Assembly: GCF_018294505.1 (NCBI RefSeq)
Contig: NC_057814.1
Span: 291,020,604 to 291,084,603, forward strand
Source: Triticum aestivum
Lineage: Eukaryota > Streptophyta > Magnoliopsida > Poales > Poaceae
Length of the DNA stretch: 64,000 nucleotides
Direction: 5' to 3'
Below are positions 47,120-56,727 of the stretch, in pieces. Numbering within the stretch: the stretch's first letter is position 1; the number at the start of each line of letters is the position of its first letter. The notes beneath the pieces were generated by a model that searched no databases, was not told the origin of the DNA, and saw only the letters and a program-made list of their open reading frames with translations. The translations under genes were made by a program, and so were the position numbers.

Positions 47120-47556
47120 CTAACTAAGTAATTAAGCTAAAAAATAACTAACTAACTAATTAACCTATGTACAGTAGGGTAAAAAAACTAACTAATTAAC
47201 CTAAAAAACTAACTAACTCACTAACTCACTAATTAACCTAAATCAAAAAACAGCAAGAAAAAAAGACAGAAAAAAGGGAAGAAACCTCACTAGGGGGCGG
47301 AGCGGCGCGGGGCGGCGGGGGGCGGAGCGGCGACGGGCGGCCTGAGCGGTAGGGCACCGGGGCGGCTGGGGGTCGGGGCGATGGTGGTCGGGGGCGGCGG
47401 GGGTGATGGGGGGTCGGGGCGGTGGGGGTCGGGGGCGGCGGGGGAGGCGGGCACGGGGACGGCGGGCACAGGGGCGGCACGGGTGAGGTGAGGGAGAGAG
47501 AGGGGGGAGAGAGGGGTGGGGCGCGGGGCCGACCGTTTTTTAGTTAGGTTTAATTT
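47120..47556. other. AACTAACT repeats and G-rich block in CACTA F
   Basis: 47120-47245 consists of CTAACTAATTAACC-type repeats. 47290-47470 is G-rich (GGGGCGGCGGGGG). No gene is visible; the minus-strand Pro-rich frame here is low complexity. Confidence 0.65.
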
Positions 47557-47880
47557 CTTTGTCGTCTGCTAGCAGACGGCAAAGAGCGTAGCTAGTGGGG
47601 TGGGGCCGGGGGGAAACGGCCGTTAGGTTGGCTATTCTCTTTGCCGTCTGCTAGCAGACTTCAAAGAAAGTGGCCGTTAGGTGGTTCTCGTTAGTGGGCC
47701 ACCCTCCCTCTTTGTCGTCTGCTAGTAGGCGGCAAAGCTTATATGTCGTCTGCTAGCAGACGGCAAAGAGCTGGCTGACGGCAAACATGGTCTTTTCCGT
47801 CAGCTCTTTCTTTGCCGTCAGTTTTCTGCCAGCTGATGGCAAAGACCTTCTTTGCCGTCAGCTGGCTGACGGCAAAGATC
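47557..47880. repeat. CACTA F right subterminal repeats
   Basis: Several copies of TTTG(C/T)CGTCTGCTAGCAGACGGCAAA and the variant TTTGCCGTCAGCTGGCTGACGGCAAA near the terminus. They mirror the left array. Confidence 0.85.
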
Positions 47881-48052
47881 GTAATTCCGGTAGTGTGAAT
47901 TGTTCTTGTATGACATGCCGATGCATAGGAAGAGAGTTAGACTTCGCCATTGCTTGATATATGTTGCTTTGTGCTCACTACTAAATTCCAAATCATTGCT
48001 AATTAAAATTGGCTTTGATATACCTTGGGATCCGGGTGGATCCATTACTTGA

Positions 48053-50999
48053 GCACTTTATGCCTATCTTAATGTCTTTAAAGAAAGCGTTGCCAGGGAG
48101 ACAACCCGGAAGTTCTAGAGAGTCATTTATTTCTGTTGAGTGCTTTATAAAGTTTAAAAACAAAAAAATTATAGAGGGGAACTTCAAACTTCACAAAAAG
48201 AAAAGTGAAAGTGAGAAGGACGAGCACCGTGGAAGCGGGAGCATGCCTTGAACTTTGTTCATGCCCATGGAAACTTTGTGAATCTTGAATTGCAGAAACT
48301 TTTCAAAAAAAATAATTATCCCCTTGTACAAATCCATTGTATTATAAAAATAATGTGCCAAGATTTGCCTTTAGGATGAGTAGATTGCCTGTTGGTATCT
48401 GCGGTGCAAAAACAGAAACTTTGGCTATAGCACGCGATTTTACATTTTTTACTGGAACGTCGAAAGGTTCTAAACTTTTTGCACAGTCTTGCTATACAAA
48501 TTGTTTATTTTGTCCTAATTGTTTCAGAATTTTTGGAGTACTAGAACTATCGTGAATGTTCAGATTACTACAGACTGTCCTGTTTAAGATAGATTCTGTT
48601 TTTGATGCATTGTTTTGCTTGTTTTGATGAAACTATCAATTCTATCAGTGGAATAATCCATGAAGAAGTTATATTACAGTAGCTACAATGCAAAAATAAA
48701 ATATGAATTGGTTTGCAATAGTACTTAGAGTAGTGATTTGCTTTGTTATACTAACGGATCTTACCAAGCTTTCTGTTCAGTTTTGTGTGGATGAAGTGAT
48801 CAAAGGTCGAGGAGGTCTCGATATTAGGAGAAGGAGGAGAGGCAAGAGCTCAAGCTTGGGGATGCCCAAGGCACCCCAAGTAAATATTCAAGGAGACTCA
48901 AGCATCTAAGCTTGGGGATGCCCGGGAAGGCATCCCATTTTTCTTCAACAAGTACCAGTATGTTTTCATTCTCGTTTCGTTCATGTGATATGTGTAAATC
49001 TTGGAGCGTCTTTTGTGTTTATTTTTCATTTTTATTTTATGCACCATGCTGGTATGAGATAGTCCATGGTTGATTTATAGAATACTCATTGCACTTCACT
49101 TATATCTTTTGAGTATGGCTTTATAGAATGCTTCATGTGCTTCACTTATATCATTTGAAGTTTGGATTGCCTGTTTCTCTTCACATAGAAAACCGTTATT
49201 TGAAGAATGCTCTTTTGCTTCACTTATATTTATTAGAGCATGGTCTTTTGTAGAAATAATTTAACTCTCTTGCTTCACTTATATCTATTTAGGGAGTCAA
49301 AAGGAATTGGCCAATTGCATGGTTAGTCATAAAATCCTACATAAAACTTGTAGATCACTGAATATGATATGTTTGATTCTTTGCAATAGTTTTGCGATAT
49401 AGAGATGGAATATGTGGGAGGTACTAGTAAACGGTTGTGGTTAGTAAGAATATTGGTGTTAAGGTTTGTGATTCCCGAAGCATGCATGTATAGTCTCTCG
49501 TTATGTTATGCTATGATGTTGAAGCATGATTTATTATTGATTGTCTTCCTTATGAGTGGCGGTCGGGGACGAGCGATGGTCTTTTCCTACCAATCTATCC
49601 TCCTAGGGGCATGCGTAGTAGTACTTTGCTTTGAGGGTTAATAAACTTTTGTAATAAGTATATGAGTTCTTTATGACTAATGTGAGTCCATGGATTATAC
49701 GCACTCTTACCTTTTCGCAATTTGCTAGCCTCTACGGTACCGTGCATTGCCCTTTCTTACCTCGAGAGTCGGTGCAAACTTCGCCAGTGCATCCAAACCC
49801 TGTGATATGATACGCTCTATCACACATAAGCCTTATTATATCTTCCTCAAAATAGCCACCATACCTACCTATTATGGCTTTTCCATGGCCATTCCGAGAT
49901 ATATTGCCATGCAACTTCCACCGCTTCCATTTGATGACTTGAGCATTCCTTGTCATATTGCTTTGCATGATCATATAGCTGACATAGTAGTTGTGGCTCA
50001 GCCACCGTTCATCATTTTTTATACATGTTACGTTAGATCATTGCACATCCTGGTACATGCCAGAGGCATTCATATAGAGTCATACTTTGTCATAGGTATC
50101 GAGTTGTACTTTTTATTTCTTTTGAGTTATAAGTAAATAGAAGTGTGATGATCATCATTATTCATTTTTAGAGCAGTGCCCCAGTGAGGAAAGGATGATG
50201 GAGACTATGGTTCCCCCACAAGTCGGTATGAGACTCCGGACAATGAGAGATAAAAAAATAAATAAAAAGAAAAAGAAATAAAGAAATAAACAAAGAGAGA
50301 AGGGGCATTGTTAGTCTCCTTTACCACACTTGTGCTTCAAAGTAGCACCATGTTTTTCATATAGAGAGTCTCCTATGTTGTCACTTTCATATACTAGTGG
50401 GAATTTTTCATTATAGGATTAGATGCACACCCACTTAGTTTTCATATTGAGCTTTCATACACTTATAGCTCTTTGTGCATTTGCATGGCAATCCCTACTT
50501 CTCGCATTGATATCAATTGATGGGCATCTCCATAGCCCGTTGGTTAGCCGCGTCAGTGCGAGACTTTCTACTTTTTGTCTTCTTTATATTTACCCCTATC
50601 ATCATACTCTATTCCACCCGTAGTGCTATATCCATGGCTTGCGCTCATGTATTGCATGAGAGTTTAAAAAGATGAAGCGCGTTAAAAAGTACGAACCAAT
50701 TGCTTGGCTTGTCATCGGGGTTGTGCATGATAAATACTTTGTGTTAAGAAGATAGAGCATGACAAGACTATATGATTTTGTAGGGACAACTTTCTTTGGC
50801 ATTGATATTCTGAATGACATGATTGTTTGTTGGGATGCTTGAGTATTGATGTCTTTATGTCAAATTATAGACTATTGCTTTGAATCACTTATGTCTTAGT
50901 ATTCATGCCATGATTAGATATATGATCAAGTTTATGCTAGGTAGCATTCCACATCAAAAATTATCTTTTTTATCATTTACCTACTCGAGGACGAGCAGG
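48053..50999 (+). other. Element B 3' non-coding region
   Basis: About 2.9 kb, AT-rich, without a credible frame. It contains a pair of polypurine-like motifs (AAGCTTGGGGATGCCC at about 48853 and 48909) and many blocks shared with the 3' region of B2 (e.g. GGCGGTCGGGGACGAGCGATGG at 49559 and 58090; CCTACTCGAGGACGAGCAGG before the tract). Confidence 0.7.
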
Positions 51000-51017
51000 A
51001 ATTAAGCTTGGGGATGC
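51000..51017 (+). other. Element B polypurine tract
   Basis: AATTAAGCTTGGGGATGC directly abuts the 3' LTR at 51018, as in B2. Confidence 0.75.
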
Positions 51018-52497
51018 TGATACGTCTCCGTGGTATCTATAATTTTTATTGTTTCATGCCAATATTATACAACTTTCACATATCTTTGGCAACTTTTTAT
51101 ATGATTTATTGGACTAACCTATTGATCCAGTGCCAGTTCCTGTTTTTTGCATGTTTTTTGTATCGCAGAATATCCATATCAAACGAAGTCCAAATGCAAT
51201 AAATTTTATGGAGAATTATTTTGGAATTTATGTGATTTTTTGGAGTTGGAATCATCGCAAACGGAGGCCCACACGGACCACAAGACACCAGGGCACGACC
51301 CCGGAGCCAGGCGCGTGGTGGTGGGTTGTGCTCACCTCGTACGTCGGTTGGAGCTCTACTTCGGGCGCAAGGAAGCTTATATCCGGAAAAAAATCGTGTT
51401 AAAATCTCAGCGCAATCGGAGTTACGTATCTCCTGGAATATAAGAAACGGTTTTCGGCCAGATCTGGGGAACGCGAAACAGAAGAGAACAGAGAGGGAGA
51501 TCCAATCTCGGAGGGGCTCCCGCCCCTCCGCCGCCATGGAGGCCATGGAACAGAGGGGGAACTCTCCTCCCATCTAGGGGGAGGCCAAGGATGACGAAGA
51601 AGGAGGGGGGCTCTCTCCCCCTCTTTCCCGGTGGCGTCGGAGTGCCGCTGGGGCTAGGATCGTGACGGCGATCTACATCAACAATCTTGCTACCGTCAAC
51701 ACCAACTCTCTCCCCCTTTGTGCAGCGGTGTAACACCCCTTCTCCCCGTTGTAACCTCTACTTAAACATGGTGCTCAACTCCATATATTATTTCCCAATG
51801 ATCTATCGTTATCCTATGATGTTTGAGTAGATTTGTTTTGTCCTATGGGTTAATCGTGATCTTGGTTGGTATGATTGTATATTTTATTTATGGTGCTGTC
51901 CTACGGTGCCCTCCGTCTCGTGCAAACGTGAGGGGCCCCGCTGTAGGGTGTTGCAATACATTCATGATTTGCTTATGGTGGGTTGAGAGGGTGACAGAAG
52001 CTTAAACCCGATTAGGTGGGTTGTTGCGTATGGGATAAAGAGGACTTGATACGTAATGTTATGGTTGGTTTTCGAGACCTTAATGATCTTTAGTAGTTGC
52101 GAATGATTGCTAGAGTTCCAATCATAAGTGCATATGATCCAAGTAGAGAAAGTATGTTAGCTCATGCCTCTCCCTCATATAAAATTACAAGAATGATCAC
52201 TGGTACTTGTTATCGATTGCCTAGGGACAAATCACTTTCTTGTTGACAAAAGCTATCCACTTTTACTACCTTGCAATTTATTCGTAGTTTTATTCTTGCA
52301 AAGTACTTGTAGTTTTATTCTTGCCAAATAGTTTCATACTTGTTCTAGGTAAAGCAAACATTAAGTGTGCGTAGAGTTGTATCGGTGGTCGATAGAACTT
52401 GAGGGAATATGTGTTCTGCCTTTAGCTCCTCGTTGGGTTCGACACTCTTATTTATCGAAGAAGGCTACAAATGATCCCCTATACTTGTGGGTTATCA
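51018..52497 (+). repeat. Element B 3' LTR
   Basis: 1480 bases, TGATACGTCTCCG...GGGTTATCA, uninterrupted, followed by agagc. It provides the reference for reconstructing the split 5' LTR. Confidence 0.95.
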
Positions 52498-52502
52498 AGA
52501 GC

Positions 52503-53547
52503 CTTTCTTCAAAGACACCAGGGCTTTGGGGCTCGCGGCGCGATGCCCGCTTGGCGATGTCATCCGCTTCCTTGTTCGCGCCTCGCGGGATGTGCTGCAA
52601 CTCCAACCCTAAGAATCGTTTTTCAATTTTACGTACCTCCTCCAGGTATGCCGCCATGTGCTCATCCTTCGGCTTATACTCCTTGTTGGAGAAATTGATG
52701 AGGAGCTAGGAATCACCCTTGATGGTGAGGCGCTTGACCACCAGGGCGGCCGCGGCCTTGAGCCCAACGATCAAGCCCTCGTACTCCGCCATGTTGTTGG
52801 AGACCTCCTCGTCGCGCTGGAAGCAAATATTGGACAGCGTAGTAGAGCTTGTCTTTGGTCGGGGAAACGAGCATGACCCCAGCCCCTGTGCCCCACTGCA
52901 TGAAGGCTCCGTCGAAGTGCATGAACCAACCATCGGGCGCCTCATCGCCAGGCGCAAGGGACCGGTCCTCGCGCAGCTCCTGGTCGTATGTATCCGTCCA
53001 TTCCGCCATGAAGTCGGCAAGCGCCGCTCCCTTGATGACCCTAGTCGTACTGAATTCTAGCTGGAAGGATTGCAACTCAATTTTCCACTCGGTGACTCTG
53101 CCGGCAGCGTTGGGGCTGCGTAGCACCTTTTCCAAGGGGTATACGGACACAACCTTGATGGGGTGGCCTTGCAAATGATGGCGCAACTTCCTTGAGGTGA
53201 CCAGGAGCGCGAGGAGGAGCTTCTATTGCATAGGGTAGCATGCGCACATCCTATAGCACGGTGCTGACAAAGTACACCTGGTGCTCGACGAGGCATGGGG
53301 CGTCGGCGGCGGCCTCCGGCGTGCGGGGTCCGTGGGGCCCAGCCGCCTCGTCGGGTGACAGAGGGGCAGAGCCCCCAGGGGCACCGCCCTGTGGTGACAA
53401 GGGCTCGGGGGGCTTCATGACGTCGCACGGGCCGTCAGGCCTCCCTCAGGTGCTGGCGCATTCCTCCCGGACCACCACGAGCGCTGCGCTGGCCGAATGC
53501 GGGGTGGCCGCCAAGTAGAGCACCAAGGGCTCGCGCGAGCGGGGCGC
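52503..53547 (-). pseudogene. E0 RNase H and RT connection region (degenerate)
   Basis: This continues E0 beyond element B. Minus-strand blocks: RT-connection (VVSVYPLEKVLRSPNAAGRV), RNase H start (WFMHFDGAFMQWGTGAGVML, Asp present), then in another frame EEVSNNMAEYEGLIVGLKAA and the end block LELQHIPRGANKEADDIA. Frameshifts occur near 52800 and 52710 and a stop near 53250. The upstream RT is cut off by B2 at 53548. Confidence 0.85.
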
Positions 53548-55113
53548 TGATATGTCTCCAACGTATCTATAATTTTTGATTGTTCCATGCTATTATATTA
53601 TCTGTTTTGGATGTTTTATATGCATTATTATGCTATTTTATATTATTTTTGGGACTAACCTATTAACCTAGAGCCAACTGCCAGTTCCTGTTTTTCCTCG
53701 TTTTTTAGTTTCGCAGAAAAGGAATACCAAACGGAGTCCAAACGGAATAAAACCTTCGGGATGATTTTTCTTGGACAGAAGACAACCAGAAGACTTGGAG
53801 ATGAAGTCGGAGGAGCCATGAGGCGGCCACAAGGACAGAGGGCCCGCCCCCACCCTTGTGGGCCCCTCGTCCACCTCCTGACCTAATTTCTTCGCCTATA
53901 TATACTCTTATATCCCCAAACCAATAGAGAGAGCCACGAAAACACTTTTCCACCGCCGCAACCTTCTGTACCCATGAGATCCCATCTAGGGGCCTTTTCC
54001 GGCGTCCTGCCGGAGGGGGATTCGATCACGAAGGGCTTCTACATCAACTCCATTGCCCTTCCGATGAAGCGTGAGTAGTTTACCACAGACCTACGGGTCC
54101 ATAGCTAGTAGCTAGATGGCTTCTTCTCTCTCTGTGATTCTCAATACCATGTTCTCCTCGATGTTCTTGGAGATCTATTCGATGTAATACTTTTTTGCGG
54201 TGTGTTTGCCGAGATCCGATGAATTGTGGATTTATGATCAGCTTATCTATGAGTATTATTTAAATCTCCTCTGAATTCTTTTATGCATGATTTGATATCT
54301 TTGTAATTCTCTTCGAATTATTGGTTTGGTTTGGCCAACTAGATTGGTTTTTCTTGCAATAGGAGAAGTGCTTAGCTTTGGGTTCAATCTTGCAGTGTCC
54401 TCTCCCAGTGACAGTAGGGGCAGCAAGGCATGTATTGTATTGTTGCCATCGAGGATAAAAAGATGGGGTTTTCATCATATTGCTTGAGTTAATTCCTCCA
54501 CATCATGTCATTTTTCTTAATGCGTTACTCCGTTCTTTATGAACTTAATACTCTAGATGCATGCTGGATAGCGGTCGATGTGTGGAGTAATAGTAGTAGA
54601 TGCAAAATCGTTTCTGTCTACTTGACACGGACGTGATGCCTATATTCATGATCATTGCCTTAGATATCATCATAATTTTGCGCTTTTCTATCAATTGCTC
54701 GGCAGTAATTTGTTCACCTTCTATCTTGAGAGAAGCCTCTAGTTAAACCTATGGCCTCGGGTCTATTTTTCATCATATAAGTTTCTGATCTACAATATTA
54801 GTTTCCAATTTACTCTTTTTGCAATCTTTTACTTTCCGATCTATACACCAAAAATACCAAAAATATTTACTTTACCGTTTATCTATCTCTATCAGATTTC
54901 ACTTTTGCAAGTAACCGTGAAGGGATTGACAACCCCTTTATCGCGTTGGGTGCAAGTTGTTTGATTGTTTGTGCAAGTATTCGGTGACTTGTGTGTTGTC
55001 TCCTACTAGATTGATACCTTTGGTTCTCAAACTGAAGAAAATACTTATCTCTACTTTGCTGCATCACCCTTTCCTCTTCAAGGGAAAAACCAACGCAAGC
55101 TCAAGAAGTAGCA
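53548..55113 (+). repeat. B2 5' LTR
   Basis: 1566 bases from TGATATGTCTCCAACG to AGAAGTAGCA. TATA box at 53897-53904. The first 320 bases repeat at 59551-59870. Confidence 0.88.
53897..53904 (+). promoter_or_regulatory. LTR TATA box (TATATATA) of B2
   Basis: TATATATA follows CTTCGCC and precedes CTCTTATATCC, about 350 bases into the LTR, comparable to the position in element D. Confidence 0.5.
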
Positions 55114-55124
55114 GGAAGAATTTC

Positions 55125-55143
55125 TAGTGCCGTTGCTGGGGAG
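55125..55143 (+). other. B2 primer-binding site (decayed tRNA-Asp type)
   Basis: TAGTGCCGTTGCTGGGGAG, three mismatches to the tRNA-Asp-type site seen in B and D, at the same 11-base distance from the LTR. Confidence 0.65.
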
Positions 55144-55361
55144 ATCTACACCAAGTCAAGCCATACCAAGTACCCATCATAAACTCCCATCTCTTGCATT
55201 ACATTATTCGCCATTCGCCTCTCGTTTTCCTCTCCCCCACTTCTAAAACGATTTTCGAAAAGATTTGCCTTTTTATTCGCCTTCTTTCTGTATGTCTTTT
55301 TGTTTTTGTTTCCATGTGCCTTCTATTTGCTTGCATCTTTGCTTACTAAAAATCTATTGAT

Positions 55362-56727
55362 ATGGATCCACTTAAAGTTTTCTACTTGGATCATCTTCGA
55401 TCTATTTGTGCTCGTGCTGAAACCCCAACTAGTTTAGTTGAGGGAAAATCTTTAGATGAGCATGATCATTTTGTGCGTCACCGTTTGTCTGAAAAAGGGA
55501 GACTCTTATGGAATCAAATAAATAGTTTGATGTGTTATGCTTGGAATCTTTGTGAAATTTATGATTTTACTTGTTGCTCTAAGAACAAACCCTAAAAAAC
55601 ACCTTCCCTGCCTATCTAAGTTTAATGATAATGAAATCTTATCTTCTTATGAAAAAGGTGTTTATAGTTACTATGATATCGAACAAATTGAAGAATTTGT
55701 TGCTTTTAAGGGTGCTCATGAAGTTGCTTCTTTGATTAAGAAGTATGATATTACTCTCTACAAATCTGAAAATTCTGACATACTTAAATATTGCTATGAA
55801 AACTATGCTCATAATGCCTATGTTAAGGAATTTATTGAGAGAATGACTGTTGCTTTGGAAGAAAATAATGATATGCATGAATCCATAGATAATTATGATT
55901 CCGATGATTTGATTGAAATATCCCTTGATGAACATGATGCTTGCTATTCTTATGGCCATGATGCCAATATTAATTATGCTTATGGAGATGAATTTGCTAT
56001 AGTCCCTTATGTTAAACATGAGATTGTTGCTATTGCACCCATACTTGATAGTTCATTGAATCAAATGCATGATTGCAATGATGTTATTATAAATTCTATT
56101 AATGTCAATTGTGCTAATAATATGCAAAACCCCAAGCTTGGGGATGCTAATTTTGCTATGTCCACTATTTGTTGCAATGATCATGATTCTGGTGATTCTT
56201 CTTATGATCTTGAGAATTTATTTAAGCCCCATGATGAATATGAGATTGATAATAATGTTTGCAATAATATTGAAAGTGGGTCTGTAAGATTTTCAACTTT
56301 AGATCCCACATATTTGGAGAATGTTCAATCTTACGAATTTTTTGATAAAAGTGGGTTTGGGAAGGTCATGACTTTAGTTAATGATAATCCCACTATTTTG
56401 GAAGAGTGTTAACTTTGCATGCATGTGGATCATGTAGAGAATAATTTATGTGATAGCTATATTGTTGAATTTGAATATGATCCTACATGTAATTATTATT
56501 AGAGAGGAAAATATGGTTGTGGAAATTTCCATGTTAGTAAATTACCTCTCTTCATGTTGAGATTGCTATCGTCTCTTTCTTCTTCCTTGCATATGCTAGT
56601 TTTTGCTTGCCTTGATAATTTGTTTGCTTATAAAATGCCTATGCATAGGAAGTATGTTAGACTTAGATGCATTTGTCATGTGTTTTATGATGCTCTCTTT
56701 GTGCTTCAATTCTTCTCTTTTATGTGA
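55362..56727 (+). pseudogene. B2 ORF of unknown function (homologue of B ORF)
   Basis: ATG 55362 (MDPLKVFYLDHLRSICARA). The frame shifts at an A-run near 55594-55600 and continues to TAA 56410-56412. Beyond are TAG at 56500-56502 and open sequence to TGA 56725-56727. Conserved with B's ORF: GRLLWNQI; CEIYDFTCCS; FNDNEILSSYEKGVYSYYD; ACYSYGHDANINYAYGDE then FAIVPYVKHEIVAIAP; DPTCNYY; PMHRKYVRLRC. No gag or pol motif. The Cys-x-x-Cys-like GHDAN core is the best-conserved part and might bind metal or nucleic acid, but that is speculation. Confidence 0.7.

Larger units (their letters stand above)
39439..47895 (-). mobile_element. CACTA transposon F, tnpA-type, non-autonomous
   Basis: It begins CACTACATGAATC and ends GGTAGTG, with a perfect 3-bp duplication tga (39436-39438, 47896-47898). 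Terminal sequences are inverted (CACTAC...TTTGCCGTC at both ends). Subterminal arrays of TTTGCCGTCTGC lie at both ends. It encodes a tnpA-like protein on the minus strand but no TNP2-type transposase. It contains a solo LTR and a truncated LINE. Its 8.46 kb include about 2.6 kb of these later insertions. Confidence 0.93.
38255..48052 (+). pseudogene. Element B ORF of unknown function, interrupted by stop and CACTA F
   Basis: ATG at 38255 (MDMEHETP) is preferred over the upstream ATG at 38189 because the related ORF at 55362 also starts MDP. The frame has one internal TGA at 38759-38761 and then stays open through 39438, where CACTA F is inserted. Excluding F and one tga copy, the frame continues to TGA 48050-48052. 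Blocks shared with the ORF of B2: GKLLWNQI; LRYDYTCCS; FNDNETLASYANGIYDYYD; a conserved core ACYACGHDANMNYGDE, then LAIVPYVKNDIVAIAP; and PMHRKRVRLRC after F. It is acidic, with a Glu/Gln-rich middle (EESEEQKEEQR). There is no gag, protease or RT motif and I do not know its function. Confidence 0.7.
4325..52497 (+). mobile_element. Element B: non-autonomous LTR retrotransposon, heavily nested
   Basis: Paired LTRs start TGATA and end TATCA, with a perfect 5-bp duplication agagc at 4320-4324 and 52498-52502. After removing nested elements C (5694-38013) and F (39439-47895), its own length is about 7.4 kb. It has a tRNA-Asp-type primer site, one ORF of unknown function, a long 3' non-coding region and a polypurine tract, but no protease, reverse transcriptase or integrase. 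It is thus non-autonomous. Its organisation and conserved ORF match B2 at 53548, placing both in a related Triticeae non-autonomous group. Confidence 0.92.

Noticed and set aside
47238..47480. Pro-rich minus-strand ORF (80 codons)
   Set aside because: It arises from a G-rich simple-sequence block; no homology signal and no splice or start context.
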